From Heyndrickxia coagulans 36D1 (lineage in GTDB: Bacteria; Bacillota; Bacilli; Bacillales; Bacillaceae_C): a DNA stretch of 64,000 nucleotides. The DNA lies in NCBI RefSeq assembly GCF_000169195.2, contig NC_016023.1, positions 2,294,001 to 2,358,000 of the forward strand. The letters are read 5' to 3'. The translations under genes were made by a program, and so were the position numbers. The stretch's first letter is position 1, and every line of letters begins with the position of its first letter. Under the pieces are notes generated by a model that was not told the origin of the DNA, ran no database searches, and saw only the letters and a list, made by a program, of their open reading frames with translations. Positions 52,163 through 62,182 of this stretch are shown here, piece after piece.

Positions 52163-53548
52163 TTGAATCAGACGATCGGGCATCAGTTGGACAGACTGTC
52201 AGTAGGAAAAGTGCAACGACGGGCAACCATGGTAATTGGAATGGGATTATTTTTTGATTTTTTTGAGTTATTTCTTGCAGGGGTGCTCTCCAGTGTATTA
52301 GGTGAAGAATTTCATGTCTCTGCTTCACTTATGCCTTTGCTGCTGGGCTCCAGCTTTTTGGGGATGTTTATCGGGGCTATTTTCCTTTGCCATATTGCGG
52401 ACCGTTACGGCAGAAAGCGGGCGTTTATGCTCAATATCGGCATTTATAGTCTTTTTACTATTTTCATTGCCTTTAGCCCGAATGTCGGCACGGTCATTTT
52501 TTTCCGGTTCCTGGCAGGAATGGGCCTGGGCGCGCAGCCGGCGTTATGTGATACATATTTAAGCGAATTGATTCCGTCGGTAAAACGCGGGAAATATATT
52601 GCCTGGGCGTATACGCTTGGTTTTCTCGCCGTTCCTGTTGAAGGATTTCTTTCCCGTGTCCTTGTACCTTTAAGCCCAATGGGATTGGATGGATGGAGAT
52701 GGGTGTTCCTGCTTGGGGCGGCAGGGGGTGTTTTCGTCTTGATAGCGGCGCGGTCGCTTCCGGAGTCTCCGCGCTGGCTTGCCACTAAAGGAAGAATGCA
52801 GGAAGCAGTTGCATTATTGGAGAGATTTCAGGAAGGAAAGAAAGAGGCCGGGATGGTTTCAAAATTGCAATCTGAGCCTGCAGATCAAACGCCAAAGGGA
52901 AGTACTTTGAGTGCGGTCTTTCAAAAAAGATTATGGAAAAGTACGGTCATGCTTTACATTTTTCAAATTTTCCAAACGATTGGCTACTACGGCTTTGGGA
53001 CGCTCGCACCGCTTGTACTCGCATCAAAGGGCTACACCGTCACGCATTCACTGGAGTATATTGCCTTGTCATTTATCGGCTACCCGCTCGGATCATTACT
53101 TTCTGTTCCGCTTATCGAAAAAATGGACCGTAAATGGCTGGTGTGCTTTTCCGCTGTTTGTATGGGTGTATTTGGCGTTTTATTTGGGATCGGCGGCTCG
53201 CCTTTTCTGGTCATTGTATTTGGATTTGCCTATACACTTTGCAGCAATATCTTTTCAAATGCTTTCCACGTACTGCAGGCGGAAATCTTTCCAACTGAAA
53301 TCCGTGCGAGTGCTACCGGAATGGCATACAGCATCAGCCGCATTATGAGCGGCCTCATGCCGTTTATGCTGCTCCCGGTACTGGAAAATGAAGGTGCAAC
53401 AGCGATGTTTATTATTGTTGCAATAGCAATGCTGATTGTCGTATTGGATATCGCACTACTGGCGCCAAAAACGACAGGACGTTCACTCGAAAATATAGAG
53501 AGTCTATCTGAACCGCAACTTTTTGGAAAAAACAGGGTTCACCTTTAA
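52163..53548 (+). CDS. MFS transporter, sugar/organic-acid symporter type
   Basis: 461 aa with 12 helices. Motif A is ADRYGRKRAF between helices 2 and 3, and PESPRWL follows helix 6 as in the sugar porter and aromatic acid:H+ symporter groups. A long central loop (about 215-255) and the second-half motif PTEIRASATGMAYSISRI are typical. TTG 52163 follows GGAGGT by 7-8 nt. Likely a solute importer; the substrate is unknown. Confidence 0.88.
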   Translation: MNQTIGHQLDRLSVGKVQRRATMVIGMGLFFDFFELFLAGVLSSVLGEEFHVSASLMPLLLGSSFLGMFIGAIFLCHIADRYGRKRAFMLNIGIYSLFTIFIAFSPNVGTVIFFRFLAGMGLGAQPALCDTYLSELIPSVKRGKYIAWAYTLGFLAVPVEGFLSRVLVPLSPMGLDGWRWVFLLGAAGGVFVLIAARSLPESPRWLATKGRMQEAVALLERFQEGKKEAGMVSKLQSEPADQTPKGSTLSAVFQKRLWKSTVMLYIFQIFQTIGYYGFGTLAPLVLASKGYTVTHSLEYIALSFIGYPLGSLLSVPLIEKMDRKWLVCFSAVCMGVFGVLFGIGGSPFLVIVFGFAYTLCSNIFSNAFHVLQAEIFPTEIRASATGMAYSISRIMSGLMPFMLLPVLENEGATAMFIIVAIAMLIVVLDIALLAPKTTGRSLENIESLSEPQLFGKNRVHL

Positions 53549-53669
53549 AATGAAAAAGAATATACAGGCAAGCAGAATATTGATGGCTGGAAAAGTGATC
53601 AGACATTTACCAAAAGAAAGCCTCATACAAAGGGGCCCTATCCGATAACAATTGAAAGAAGGGCTCGCT

Positions 53670-54116
53670 TTGAGAAATCAGTCAATATTTAATACTTTAT
53701 CACTTAGTGAAAAATTCAAGTGGTTTTTCTTAGGGCAAACAGTCTCTTTATTCGGAAGTGCGATGACTCCTGTTTCTCTTGCTTTTGCAATTCTTAAAGT
53801 TAAGCAGGGCCAACATCTATTGGGGTATATACTGGCGGCTGCGGTTCTCCCTAATATTTTGATGCTGGTTATCGGTGGCAGTATTGCTGATCGTTACAGA
53901 CGAGATAAATTAATACGCCTAAGTAACCTCGGTTCCGGATGTTCTCAAATGGGGATTGCCATTATCGTCCTTGCAGGCGGAAATCCATATACGATTTTCC
54001 CATTGGCAATTATAAATGGTATATTAGGAGCCTTTACTTCCCCTGCAATGCGAGGTATTATCCCTGAATTGGTGGAAAGTATGTGTAAAATTTTACTCGA
54101 GGGGGCAAATGAGTGA
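53670..54116 (+). pseudogene. MFS transporter (EntS/MFS_3-like) truncated by ISLre2 copy 2
   Basis: Only the first about 136 residues remain, covering four helices with motif A-like GGSIADRYRRDKLIR and ending AMRGIIPELVE. The last 12 residues of the open frame come from the IS end (IS begins 54079). TTG 53670 follows AAGAAGGG; TTG 53652 is an alternative. The rest of the gene is not found on the other side of the IS, so material was lost. Confidence 0.85.
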
Positions 54117-55632
54117 AAAAAAATGGGAAGACACTCTATCATCTAAATGTACACCTTGAATGAACATCTAGAGAGAGGTCTTCCCATGGATATTATATCA
54201 ATAATTGCTGGATTATTAAAGGATACAAAAAGTCTTATGGAATTTGAAGAACAAATTAAAATTCTGATGCAGAAGGTTTTTACACAATGGGTTGGGGATG
54301 TATTTGAGGAGTTAGATAAAACAATTAAACAAAAGAAGTTGGAGGAAGGCTGGGAGTACTGCCGTAGTGATAACAGAAGCGTTCAGTTTCTATTTGGAAG
54401 TGTGACTTTTAAACGTTCATTAATGCGTGATAAGAGAGGGAACTCACATTATCCCTTGGATGAATGCTTGGGGCTGGTACCCCACCGGAGATATAGCCCG
54501 TTAGTGGAATTAAAGGTGGCAGAGTTGGCAAGTGAGAACACCTATCGGGAGGTGGCGAATATTTTAAAAGAATGGACAGCCGTGAGTCTTAGTCATACAA
54601 CTGTAGGGGAAATGGTGAAACGCGTAGGAAAAACGCAGGTGGAAGCCGACAAGGCCCTTGTAGAAGAGATGGAAATAGCTGCTTCACTGCCTGATGGGAA
54701 GAAGGTAGACTACCTGTTTTCCGAAGCAGATGGCGTATTCATCCGGGGACTGGAAAAGAAACAGGGTATGGAAGTCCGCCATGCCATTCTCTATGAAGGT
54801 TGGGAAACCAATGGAAAAAGGGTCTCCCTGCGTCAGCCCACAGTCATCATGACGACGGAAGACATTCAGACATTTTGGGATGAAGTCCAAGCCACAGCTG
54901 CCAACACCTATTCCCTCGAAAAAGCGCAAGTCATTACAAACAGTGATGGAGGTGCTGGGTACACAGCTGAACGGTTTCAAACAGCATTCTCACAGTCGGA
55001 AATTCCGGTGCTCAACCAGCTGGATACCTACCACGTTGCACAAGCCATCATAAGGACATTTGGGGGCGGAAAGAGCGAGATCAAGGAGCAAATTAGAAAA
55101 GCGATTAGAACGCATGACCTGGACCAATTCACGTTATATTTGGATACGCACGAAAGCACCTTGACGGATAAAAAGGCTCTCAAGAAAATCAAGGAATTCC
55201 GTTCGTATATCTTGAAAAACTGGGACCGCATTTTTGACTGGAGAGACGGGGTGAAAAACGTGCCGGAAGGTGCGAGAGGCCTAGGAGCGATGGAATCGAA
55301 TCAAAGGCATATCTCCTTCAGGATGAAAAAAAGGGGCATGCATTGGAGTGAACTTGGCGCAGAAGCCATGGTGAAAATCAAACAAGGCATACTCAATGGG
55401 ACATTGAGAGAAGCCTATCTGAAACACCGTTCAAGAAGCGAGAGAAAGCAACGGAACTTGAAACAATCCATCAGGATGTCTCAACATCCCCGTTATCCAT
55501 CTTTATACGGAAATATTACATCTTTTCCGAAAATTACACCGAGCAAGTAAAGCACGGTAGCCGAAAGTGTACAAAAAGAGTGTCTTGGAATACCCGATAT
55601 TTAAACCTTGTCGAGAAAAACTTGACACATAC
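54079..55632 (+). mobile_element. ISLre2-type insertion sequence, copy 2 (internally deleted)
   Basis: 1554 bp with the same terminal repeats as copy 1. The flanking octamers differ (GGTGGAAA left, CAGTGATC right), so there is no target duplication and one side has been rearranged. The 266-bp block of copy 1 between two CTCAAC sequences is absent, as expected for loss by recombination or slippage at CTCAAC. Confidence 0.88.
54186..55550 (+). CDS. ISLre2 family transposase, copy 2, altered C-terminus
   Basis: 455 aa, almost identical to copy 1 through residue about 432 (a few substitutions, mainly in the first 25 residues). It then continues HPRYPSLYGNITSFPK..., a reading of sequence that in copy 1 is non-coding right-end DNA. 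It lacks the native-looking last about 38 residues of copy 1 and may be inactive. Confidence 0.82.
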   Translation: MDIISIIAGLLKDTKSLMEFEEQIKILMQKVFTQWVGDVFEELDKTIKQKKLEEGWEYCRSDNRSVQFLFGSVTFKRSLMRDKRGNSHYPLDECLGLVPHRRYSPLVELKVAELASENTYREVANILKEWTAVSLSHTTVGEMVKRVGKTQVEADKALVEEMEIAASLPDGKKVDYLFSEADGVFIRGLEKKQGMEVRHAILYEGWETNGKRVSLRQPTVIMTTEDIQTFWDEVQATAANTYSLEKAQVITNSDGGAGYTAERFQTAFSQSEIPVLNQLDTYHVAQAIIRTFGGGKSEIKEQIRKAIRTHDLDQFTLYLDTHESTLTDKKALKKIKEFRSYILKNWDRIFDWRDGVKNVPEGARGLGAMESNQRHISFRMKKRGMHWSELGAEAMVKIKQGILNGTLREAYLKHRSRSERKQRNLKQSIRMSQHPRYPSLYGNITSFPKITPSK

Positions 55633-55730
55633 CAGTGATCCAGTCCATTTTTCTTTTTACCCTTTTTAGTGTAAAATAGTTTATATAAAAACAGTTTATA
55701 AATGAACTACTTCTTAAAGGTGTGAGTAAA

Positions 55731-56194
55731 ATGGACTTAAACTATGATGACCCAAAAGTGAAGCAAGCCATGGAGATTTATCAATTATTAACGGCTATTG
55801 GCAAATTTACAGCTAAATTAGCGAAAAAGAATGCGGAAAATTTTGGCTTGTCTCTCCAACAACTATCCATCCTTAATACTTTACTCGCTTTTCCTGAATC
55901 CACACAGCAAGAGCTGGCAGAAAGGCTTGTATTATCAAAGAGTACAATAAGTGTTGGTATTGATAAATTGGTTAATATGGGTCTAATAGAAAGGAAACTC
56001 TCAACAGAAGATCGAAGAGAAGTAAAGCTACAGTTAACATTGAAAGGGGAGGAATTGGCAAAGAAATCAAGTAAGAACGCAATTCCTTATCAAGCGATGC
56101 TTTAAGCAATAGAAAAAATGCCTGAAGAAGATATTCAGTCTTTACTCGTATACAGCAGGAACTTTTAAATCACCTTAATGAATATGGTTACTAA
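55731..56194 (+). pseudogene. MarR-family regulator, decayed at the 3' end
   Basis: A winged-helix domain (LSLQQLSILNTLLAFPESTQQELAERL, SKSTISVGIDKLVNMGLIERK) is followed by an early stop at 56103-56105 (NAIPYQAML). The reading continues in frame as AIEKMPEEDIQSLL, then after a one-base shift as RIQQELLNHLNEYGY ending at 56194. So a CAA-to-TAA-type stop and a frameshift are both present. AGTTTATA repeats at 55678 and 55693 may be its operator. AAAGGTG is the ribosome site of ATG 55731. The shortened 124-aa product keeps the DNA-binding part. Confidence 0.8.
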
Positions 56195-56307
56195 GTTATT
56201 GTCAGGCATTACTTGTGAAATTGGAAATAAGCACTACCGTGGCAATTAAAACAATAAATGAATAAGTGTATAGCTTAAAGAGAAAATCGTTGAAAAGGGG
56301 AAATCAA

Positions 56308-57192
56308 ATGAGTACAACCAGTACAACCACTAAGAAAAGAAGAACCATTAGACTTAAAAAGGTGTCACGAGCATTAGCTGTTATGATAGGCGCTTTTATA
56401 GCAGCATATGGACTCGAAACGGTATTGATCCCAAATAATGTATCGGACGGTGGGGTAACAGGCCTAAGTATCGTGGGTTCTCAATTATCTGGATTGCCCC
56501 TGGGACTTCTGATTGTAGTAATAAATATTCCGTTTGTATTTTTAGGGTATAAACAAATTGGTAAAAGCTTTGCTATTTATTCAATGATAGGTATTGCCTC
56601 ACTAGCTATTGGTACAAGACTTATGCGTCCCCTGCCTGCTATTATTCAAGGTGATACAATGATAATAACCGTTGTTGGGGGTATTATTATCGGATTTGGA
56701 ATGGGGTTGGCGTTACGGAATGGCGGTGCATTAGACGGGATTGATATGTTAGCGGTACTACTTTCTCGAAAATTGCCTTTTGGGTCAAGTGACCTCATCT
56801 TATTTTTAAACATGTTTGTTTTTATTATTGTCGCCATAGTATTTGGCCTCCAAGGAGCAATTCTTTCTGCAATTGTCTACTTTATTGCTTCCAAAGTCAT
56901 TCATATTGTTGAAGAAGGGTTAAGCGGTTCTAAAACCTTTAAAATTATCACCGATCAACCAGAATTAATGGTTGAAACCATACGTGACCGCTTGGGACGT
57001 AGTGCAACGTATAACCTGGTTGAAGGCGGTTATTCAAACGAACAATTCAAAGAAATTACATGTGTCATTAACCGATTAGAGGATAGCAAAATAAAAGAAA
57101 TTATTTATGAAATTGATAAGCATGCTTTTGTAACTGTGTACGATGTTTCAGAAGTGAGGGGTGGTAACTTCAAAAAACGAAACATACATTAA
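56308..57192 (+). CDS. YitT family protein with DUF2179 domain
   Basis: 294 aa: five or six helices with NNVSDGGVTGLSIVG and RNGGALDGIDMLAVLLSRK, then a soluble DUF2179 domain from about 210 (TDQPELMVETIRDRLGRSATY...GGYSNEQFKEITCVINRLE). ATG 56308 is 7 nt from AAAAGGGG; an upstream ATG 14 codons earlier has no ribosome site. It may be controlled by the neighbouring MarR gene. Function is unknown. Confidence 0.9.
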   Translation: MSTTSTTTKKRRTIRLKKVSRALAVMIGAFIAAYGLETVLIPNNVSDGGVTGLSIVGSQLSGLPLGLLIVVINIPFVFLGYKQIGKSFAIYSMIGIASLAIGTRLMRPLPAIIQGDTMIITVVGGIIIGFGMGLALRNGGALDGIDMLAVLLSRKLPFGSSDLILFLNMFVFIIVAIVFGLQGAILSAIVYFIASKVIHIVEEGLSGSKTFKIITDQPELMVETIRDRLGRSATYNLVEGGYSNEQFKEITCVINRLEDSKIKEIIYEIDKHAFVTVYDVSEVRGGNFKKRNIH

Positions 57193-57796
57193 TTTAAATA
57201 TTATCACCGATTGTCATCGTATCTTCTTGTTTCAATTGGTAATATCCTGTGCTTTTTTAGATTTAAAAAACTTAAAAAGAATATGCTGATGATATAAGAG
57301 AAAAATTGGGAAGGGGTGTTGCTTTTGCAAATGATATTGGAAAATCAGTTGAAGCATCTAATCATGAACATGCTTCGACCGTGAGCCAAGCCGTGAATAT
57401 TAATCGACATGGTCGTCACCCCGGTTTTTTTATCCGGTTCTCAAAGATTTAAGCATACTTACATTTTTCAATCCTGTAGTCTAATGGATCCAAAAATAAA
57501 CCCCAAAATTAAGCCGTTAAAAATGGGGGATGTCTAAAAGATGTTTTTACCTAGAACATTACCCGCAATGTTGGCAACATCAGCGATTCCCACGGTCAAT
57601 TTGGAAAGTCATGAACTTGAAACTAGGCAATATATACAGATTTAAAGCGATGGAAATCCTTCTCGAAGGCACGAAATACGATTGATTAAAAAGTGATGTT
57701 TTGTTTACGGCGGTACCTCTTAAGCCTTCGGGTTTGAAGGGTAAACATTTTATTTTGGCTGCTTTTCTGCGTGCTAAGTCTTTTCTTTTCATTCAC
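57193..57796. other. Gene-poor region with an orphan coding fragment
   Basis: From 57276 to 57452 one frame stays open for 58 codons and reads KEYADDIREKLGRGVAFAND... to HGRHPGFFIRF. It looks protein-like but has no start codon or ribosome site and was not recognised. A minus-strand frame at 57580-57792 is likewise unsupported. The region looks like degraded coding sequence. Confidence 0.4.
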
Positions 57797-58042
57797 TTAG
57801 TGAAAACCCAAGATTGCTTTTTCAACCGCTTTGGCTAATGCTTTTTTGAAAATGAGTATTCCAACAGACAGGTAAAATAAACTAGGAACGATGAGAAAAA
57901 TAAAGTCACTCATTGAAGAAGTTATGATGCTCGTGTTGCTAACCATTATATCTTTTACCTGAATCCGTGACGAAAATCTAACAAACATCGGTAATAGGTA
58001 GTTTTCCCAAGTGTGGATTTCTAGATATAACTGATTATTCAT
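57797..58042 (-). pseudogene. Membrane protein C-terminal fragment crossing an inverted repeat
   Basis: 81 codons; the second half has one strong helix (FIFLIVPSLFYLSVGILIFKK) and a basic end, like the C-terminus of a transporter or permease. The perfect 19-bp inverted repeat at 57957-57975 lies inside it, so its first 20 or so residues probably come from mobile DNA and the rest from an interrupted gene. Confidence 0.4.
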
Positions 58043-58187
58043 AAAATATATCTTTGTAACTTTGGTAGGTAAATTTTTTCCTATTCATTTATTTTAGGCA
58101 CGAAACATAAACCTGCAAATTTCCATTTTTTTGCAAGTTTTCTGGTTTGTTTCGGCTTTTCTTCTTATCGCTTATTACCCTGGTTGT

Positions 58188-59524
58188 CTAGTAAAAGGCA
58201 TCGTATAAGCGAGCAAAAGTCGGCAACCATTTGTTGGTCGCCGTCACTTTTAATTTCCATTGCCGACCTTGGTAAACAAGCTTTGAAGCCAGTGTAATCA
58301 TATTCTGGATGACAGTTCGGATTCTTCTTCGTGTTGCTTTCTTTTTCAATGGTGCATCTTGTTTTTTCAAGCTTTCTTGTCCGATCAAACGAAGTAAATT
58401 ATACGCAAATACACCAAAATGGAGCACAAGGCCATTCGTTTCATATTTGCCCGATGGCAACCGTTCCAGATCCAGTTCTGATTTAATTTCACTGTGAAAC
58501 TGTTCGCATGTGCCATGGTCATGATAGAGAGAGATCACCACATGAGGCGGCACTTCAAGATCTGTCCAGTAGGTTTCAAATTCATATTCGGGAATCAAAA
58601 AAATCTGGCCGTCTCTTGAGATGGTTCTTTCGATCACTTTAAAGACTTTTCGGATGGTTCGTATCTGGTCTTTTAATTGAATGGTTTCGGGGATGGATCC
58701 AAGGTAAACCTTCTTTCCTTCCCGTTCTTCACAGCAGATCCCATATTTTTGGGCAATATGAAGCCAGTCTTCTGCTTTTTCCTTACGAGGATTGCGTTTG
58801 ATAACAAAGCTTGCATGTTTTTCCAAGAAAATGATGAGATTATCCCGGCTGTCATTTCCGGAATCAAGCCTGAAAAGCAATGGCTGATCCGTTAATCTCC
58901 TGGCAGATTGGATGGTTTCCTTGATAAAATTCGGCGTACCTTTTTGGCAGTGGTCATTTCCCTTTCGCATCTCAACATGCAGGCAGTAGCCTTCCTGCCC
59001 AATGTAACCGAACATAGGTGCATAACCGTCGCAGCCTTTATAGGTTCTTTCCACTCCTTCTTTTTTTGTTTTGGAGTTATCAAAAGGGGAGACATCCAGA
59101 TCAACCGGGATATACGGCTTGTCTTTGGCGTAAACTGGGCTAATTTCCGCATTTGTATTGCGGATCAGATTCAGCGATTCTTCATGCAAGATCGCTTTCC
59201 ATTTTTCCGTCAAGGCAGCTTGGTCCAGTCGCTGCCTTAAAGTCGGGCTGGAAGGAACCCTTTGGATATCCAAAGCCAGTGCAAAAAAGGCATCTTCGCG
59301 GAAGGTTTCAATATTGTCATAATCGCTTTTTCATTGGCAAAGCAGGCCAATATAGGATTTGGCCACATCAGCATTGGAACAGACGGGATTTCTGGAAATA
59401 TCAGGGAGTCGATAGGCATTTAACCTGGAAGCTAAATTCGTTAGATTTAGTAAATTTCCTACTATCTCTAAACCGCTTTGGCAACAATTCGTTCTTTCGT
59501 GGCTTCTATCACTAACTTTTTCAT
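58188..59524 (-). pseudogene. IS1380-type transposase, decayed
   Basis: The start ATG 59524 (AGGTGA before it) reads MKKLVIEATKERIVAKAV, then needs a one-base shift to continue EIVGNLLNLTNLASRLNAYRLP...YIGLLCQ. A TGA replaces a glycine codon before KSDYDNIE. From there the frame is open to 58188: LDIQRVPSSPTLRQRL, DLDVSPFDNSKTKKEG, FRLDSGNDSRDN and a C-terminal basic region. The DDE-type core is recognisable, but the gene is broken at two points. Confidence 0.82.
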
Positions 59525-59752
59525 TAGATCACCTGAATGTGGAATGAGTTAAATTTAATCCTGAAATATTCATAGCTACAAATCCCATTTGATAAATTTT
59601 GTTAAATTAGTTGAAAATAACGGTATTTAATTAAGAACCGTAGCCAATTCATAAAATAACTGAATTTTCAATAGAACAATTCTGGTATTTTGGGCATACT
59701 TGCCCCTTGACTGAAAAATTTATTTTTTCAGCTATGAGAAGTATTCTATTGG

Positions 59753-61066
59753 TCATTCCAATTGTAGCTTTTGAATTCGATTCAGTACATCCCAAAAGAA
59801 ATTTTGATACACAAAACTCGATGATAGTTTGAAGTAAAGGGATCTGCCTGATTTCACGACTTTACTTGCCGCTTTAATTAACCGAGTACGTATCGTATCA
59901 ATTTGCATAGTTTTTTGACCTTCCGGAAAACAAAGAGTTCGTAACCAATTGGTCAAATTATATGCAAGAAGTGTTAACATCATTTTTACTTCGTTCACTA
60001 GAAAAGCGTGGCTATTCATATGATCAAAGTAAAAGCCATTTTTTGCTTCTTTGATATAGTTTTCCATCGTCCCTCTTTTTTGATAAGCTCGGACGATATC
60101 TTGAGGGAAAGCTAATTCAAAGTTAGTAACAAAAAAGGAATGGGTAAAGAACAGCTCACCTGCAGGACGTACCGATTGAATAATCACCCTTCTTGGTTTT
60201 GACCATGATTTTGCTTGGTAAATCGTTTCTTCATAATAGGTTTCCGTCTTGGAAACATCTAAAGGTGCGGAAGAAGGATGGTATTCCTTCGCTAAACTTT
60301 GTAGTTGTGAATTCGATTTCAACCGAATAATATACAAAACAGATTCTTCTTCACACAGATCGTATAATCCCGGAACAGCAAACCCGCTATCTCCACGAAG
60401 AAACAGGGTAGTTTCCGGAAACATTTCGTTATAATGTTTAATGAGAGGCCGAATAAATTCCACCACACCATTTGATGTATAAACATTTCCGGGACGGAGT
60501 TGTGCTTTCAAAAAGTCACCAGTCGCACCATCAAAGGCGACTAATGGATGAAAACCCATCGTGCCATAATGAGTATTATATGACGAAGATTCTTGGTCCC
60601 CATATGTATCCGAATGAGTCGAATCCAAGTCGATAAATAACTCTTTCGATTGTCGAAAACAATGAATCTTATCAAGCACTTCTTGGTTAGCCAGATTTAA
60701 TTGTTCAATTGAATCTTTATCAAATCGTGTATAAAAGCGAGACAAACTGGGCTGGGAAGCAAGTGTTGGAGTTTCAATGATTTCCTTAAACACAGGATCA
60801 TGAGTCAACTGATCAGCCGCATCATCTTCCGCATACCCGGCAATGAGTTGATAGACTTTTTGACGTAACAAGTTTTCATTTGAATGAAGATAATATTTCC
60901 TTGAATCGTTAAGTCTCAAGTACTTAACTAAAGTCTTTGAAAAACCAATTTTTTCATCGAATTCTCTAAAAAGAAACTCACCTGTATCGGAGGAAAGAGA
61001 ACCTCCATCATTTGACAATTTAATTTTATGATTGAAATCAAGTGTTTTTTGCGTTAAAGTAACCAT
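59753..61066 (-). CDS. IS1380-type transposase, intact
   Basis: 437 aa. Typical segments are GYAEDDAADQLTHDPVFKEI near the N-terminus, then IDLDSTHSDTYGDQE and GFHPLVAFDGATGDFLKAQL, FLRGDSGFAVPGLYD, and RGTMENYIKEAKNGFYFDHM, giving the DDE catalytic residues. No frameshift or stop is seen, so it may be active. An AAAGGA ribosome site lies upstream of ATG 61066. It is only distantly related to the decayed neighbour. Confidence 0.88.
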   Translation of the reverse strand: MVTLTQKTLDFNHKIKLSNDGGSLSSDTGEFLFREFDEKIGFSKTLVKYLRLNDSRKYYLHSNENLLRQKVYQLIAGYAEDDAADQLTHDPVFKEIIETPTLASQPSLSRFYTRFDKDSIEQLNLANQEVLDKIHCFRQSKELFIDLDSTHSDTYGDQESSSYNTHYGTMGFHPLVAFDGATGDFLKAQLRPGNVYTSNGVVEFIRPLIKHYNEMFPETTLFLRGDSGFAVPGLYDLCEEESVLYIIRLKSNSQLQSLAKEYHPSSAPLDVSKTETYYEETIYQAKSWSKPRRVIIQSVRPAGELFFTHSFFVTNFELAFPQDIVRAYQKRGTMENYIKEAKNGFYFDHMNSHAFLVNEVKMMLTLLAYNLTNWLRTLCFPEGQKTMQIDTIRTRLIKAASKVVKSGRSLYFKLSSSFVYQNFFWDVLNRIQKLQLE

Positions 61067-61370
61067 ATAAAGAGTCCTTTCTGTTTGGTTTTTGTTTTGG
61101 TTACTTTAACTTTAACAGAAATGGATTCTTTTTTCATTTTTTTAATGAATTACAATAAAGCCGAAAAGGCTTGGTAATCCATAAGTTATAATAAGTTTCT
61201 GAATTTCTGTGAATAATTCAGATTAATAGATATGCGTATTATACTAGATTTCATGCGAATGGGTTAACGTTAAGTGAAAATTTCGTCACGGATTCAGGTT
61301 TTGCTTAAGGTCTTATTAAATTTTCTGACTAATATATAGTAACAAACAAGTGAAAGGGGATTGAACCGTA
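61067..61370. other. Intergenic region with the right inverted repeat
   Basis: About 304 AT-rich bp. It holds a small hairpin (AAGCC-GAAAA-GGCTT near 61158-61172) and the right 19-bp inverted repeat (61281-61299). It ends in GTGAAAGGGG, the ribosome site for the next gene. No gene was seen. Confidence 0.5.
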
Positions 61371-62003
61371 ATGAAGTGGATAAAAGTTTTAATCGGGGTA
61401 ATAGTCCTCTCCGTTGCAGGGGGAGCCGGCATTGCTGTCGGAATGAATATGAAAGAAGAACGGCCAGTCGTTTATTCAGACCCAGCCGAAACCATTTCTG
61501 CGCCAGAAGCAAAAAAAGAGGAACCTGTTGCTTCTTACACAGTTAATAAAGAAGGCGGGCAGAGCAAAACAGCTAATCCAGTCATTCGCGAAACAGAAGG
61601 CAAAGTCACTGCGCTGGATAAACAAAGCATTACCGTTTCATTTCCGTTCGGCGGAAGCGAAACATTCAAGTTGACGAATCAAACAGTAGTCGAAGATTTT
61701 TCCTTGCCGTTAAAAAAAGGCGTGCTTGTTGAATTGAAGGCGTCAGGAGAAGAAGCGGTAAAAATCGAAACAGAACGGACAATGGATGTGAAAGCTGTTA
61801 TCGTATCAGACGAAAAAGAATCAATGAAGGTTGAGGCGAATGGCACAACAAAAAGCTTTACAAAGGGGCACTTCTACCGTCTTGACCGGGACGGCTACCG
61901 TGGCAGTCTAAAGGGTGTACCAGTCGAATTGGATCTTGATGAACATGATAAAATTTTATCTGCAGAACTTGATGACGAATTTCTTGATGGCTATGATGAC
62001 TGA
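61371..62003 (+). CDS. Membrane-anchored extracytoplasmic protein of unknown function
   Basis: 210 aa. One N-terminal helix (IKVLIGVIVLSVAGGAGIAVG) with no lipobox Cys is followed by a Ser/Glu/Lys-rich linker to about 70 and a beta-rich domain (EGKVTALDKQSITVSFPFGGSETF..., VELDLDEHDKILSAELDDEF). The C-terminus is very acidic. It is convergent with a two-component system that may sense the same envelope signal. AAAGGGG precedes ATG 61371. Family not recognised. Confidence 0.72.
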   Translation: MKWIKVLIGVIVLSVAGGAGIAVGMNMKEERPVVYSDPAETISAPEAKKEEPVASYTVNKEGGQSKTANPVIRETEGKVTALDKQSITVSFPFGGSETFKLTNQTVVEDFSLPLKKGVLVELKASGEEAVKIETERTMDVKAVIVSDEKESMKVEANGTTKSFTKGHFYRLDRDGYRGSLKGVPVELDLDEHDKILSAELDDEFLDGYDD

Positions 62004-62030
62004 CCGTGAAAATTAGGAATACACGAGTAA

Positions 62031-62058
62031 AAAACTGCCAAAACCCAGGCAGTTTTTT
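62031..62058 (+). terminator. Terminator after the anchored protein gene
   Basis: AAACTGCC / GGCAGTTT with an 8-nt loop and a T7 run. Confidence 0.88.
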
Positions 62059-62182
62059 TGCAAATTATACCGGTTTGCTTTTTTGAAAAATGAATGCAGG
62101 GGATGAATCAAAGCGGAACAGGCAAGAGCAAACAGCAGGAATCCCGGCCGCCTCCGCAAGAAACCGGAGCCGTCTGGATGGA

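Larger units (their letters stand above)
57957..61299. repeat. Perfect 19-bp inverted repeats flanking two IS1380-type transposases
   Basis: ACCTGAATCCGTGACGAAA at 57957-57975 is the exact reverse complement of 61281-61299. They point inward around a 3.3-kb block with a decayed and an intact IS1380-type transposase. They could be the ends of a composite unit or of one IS whose inner ends have decayed. No matching target duplication was found next to them. Confidence 0.7.
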
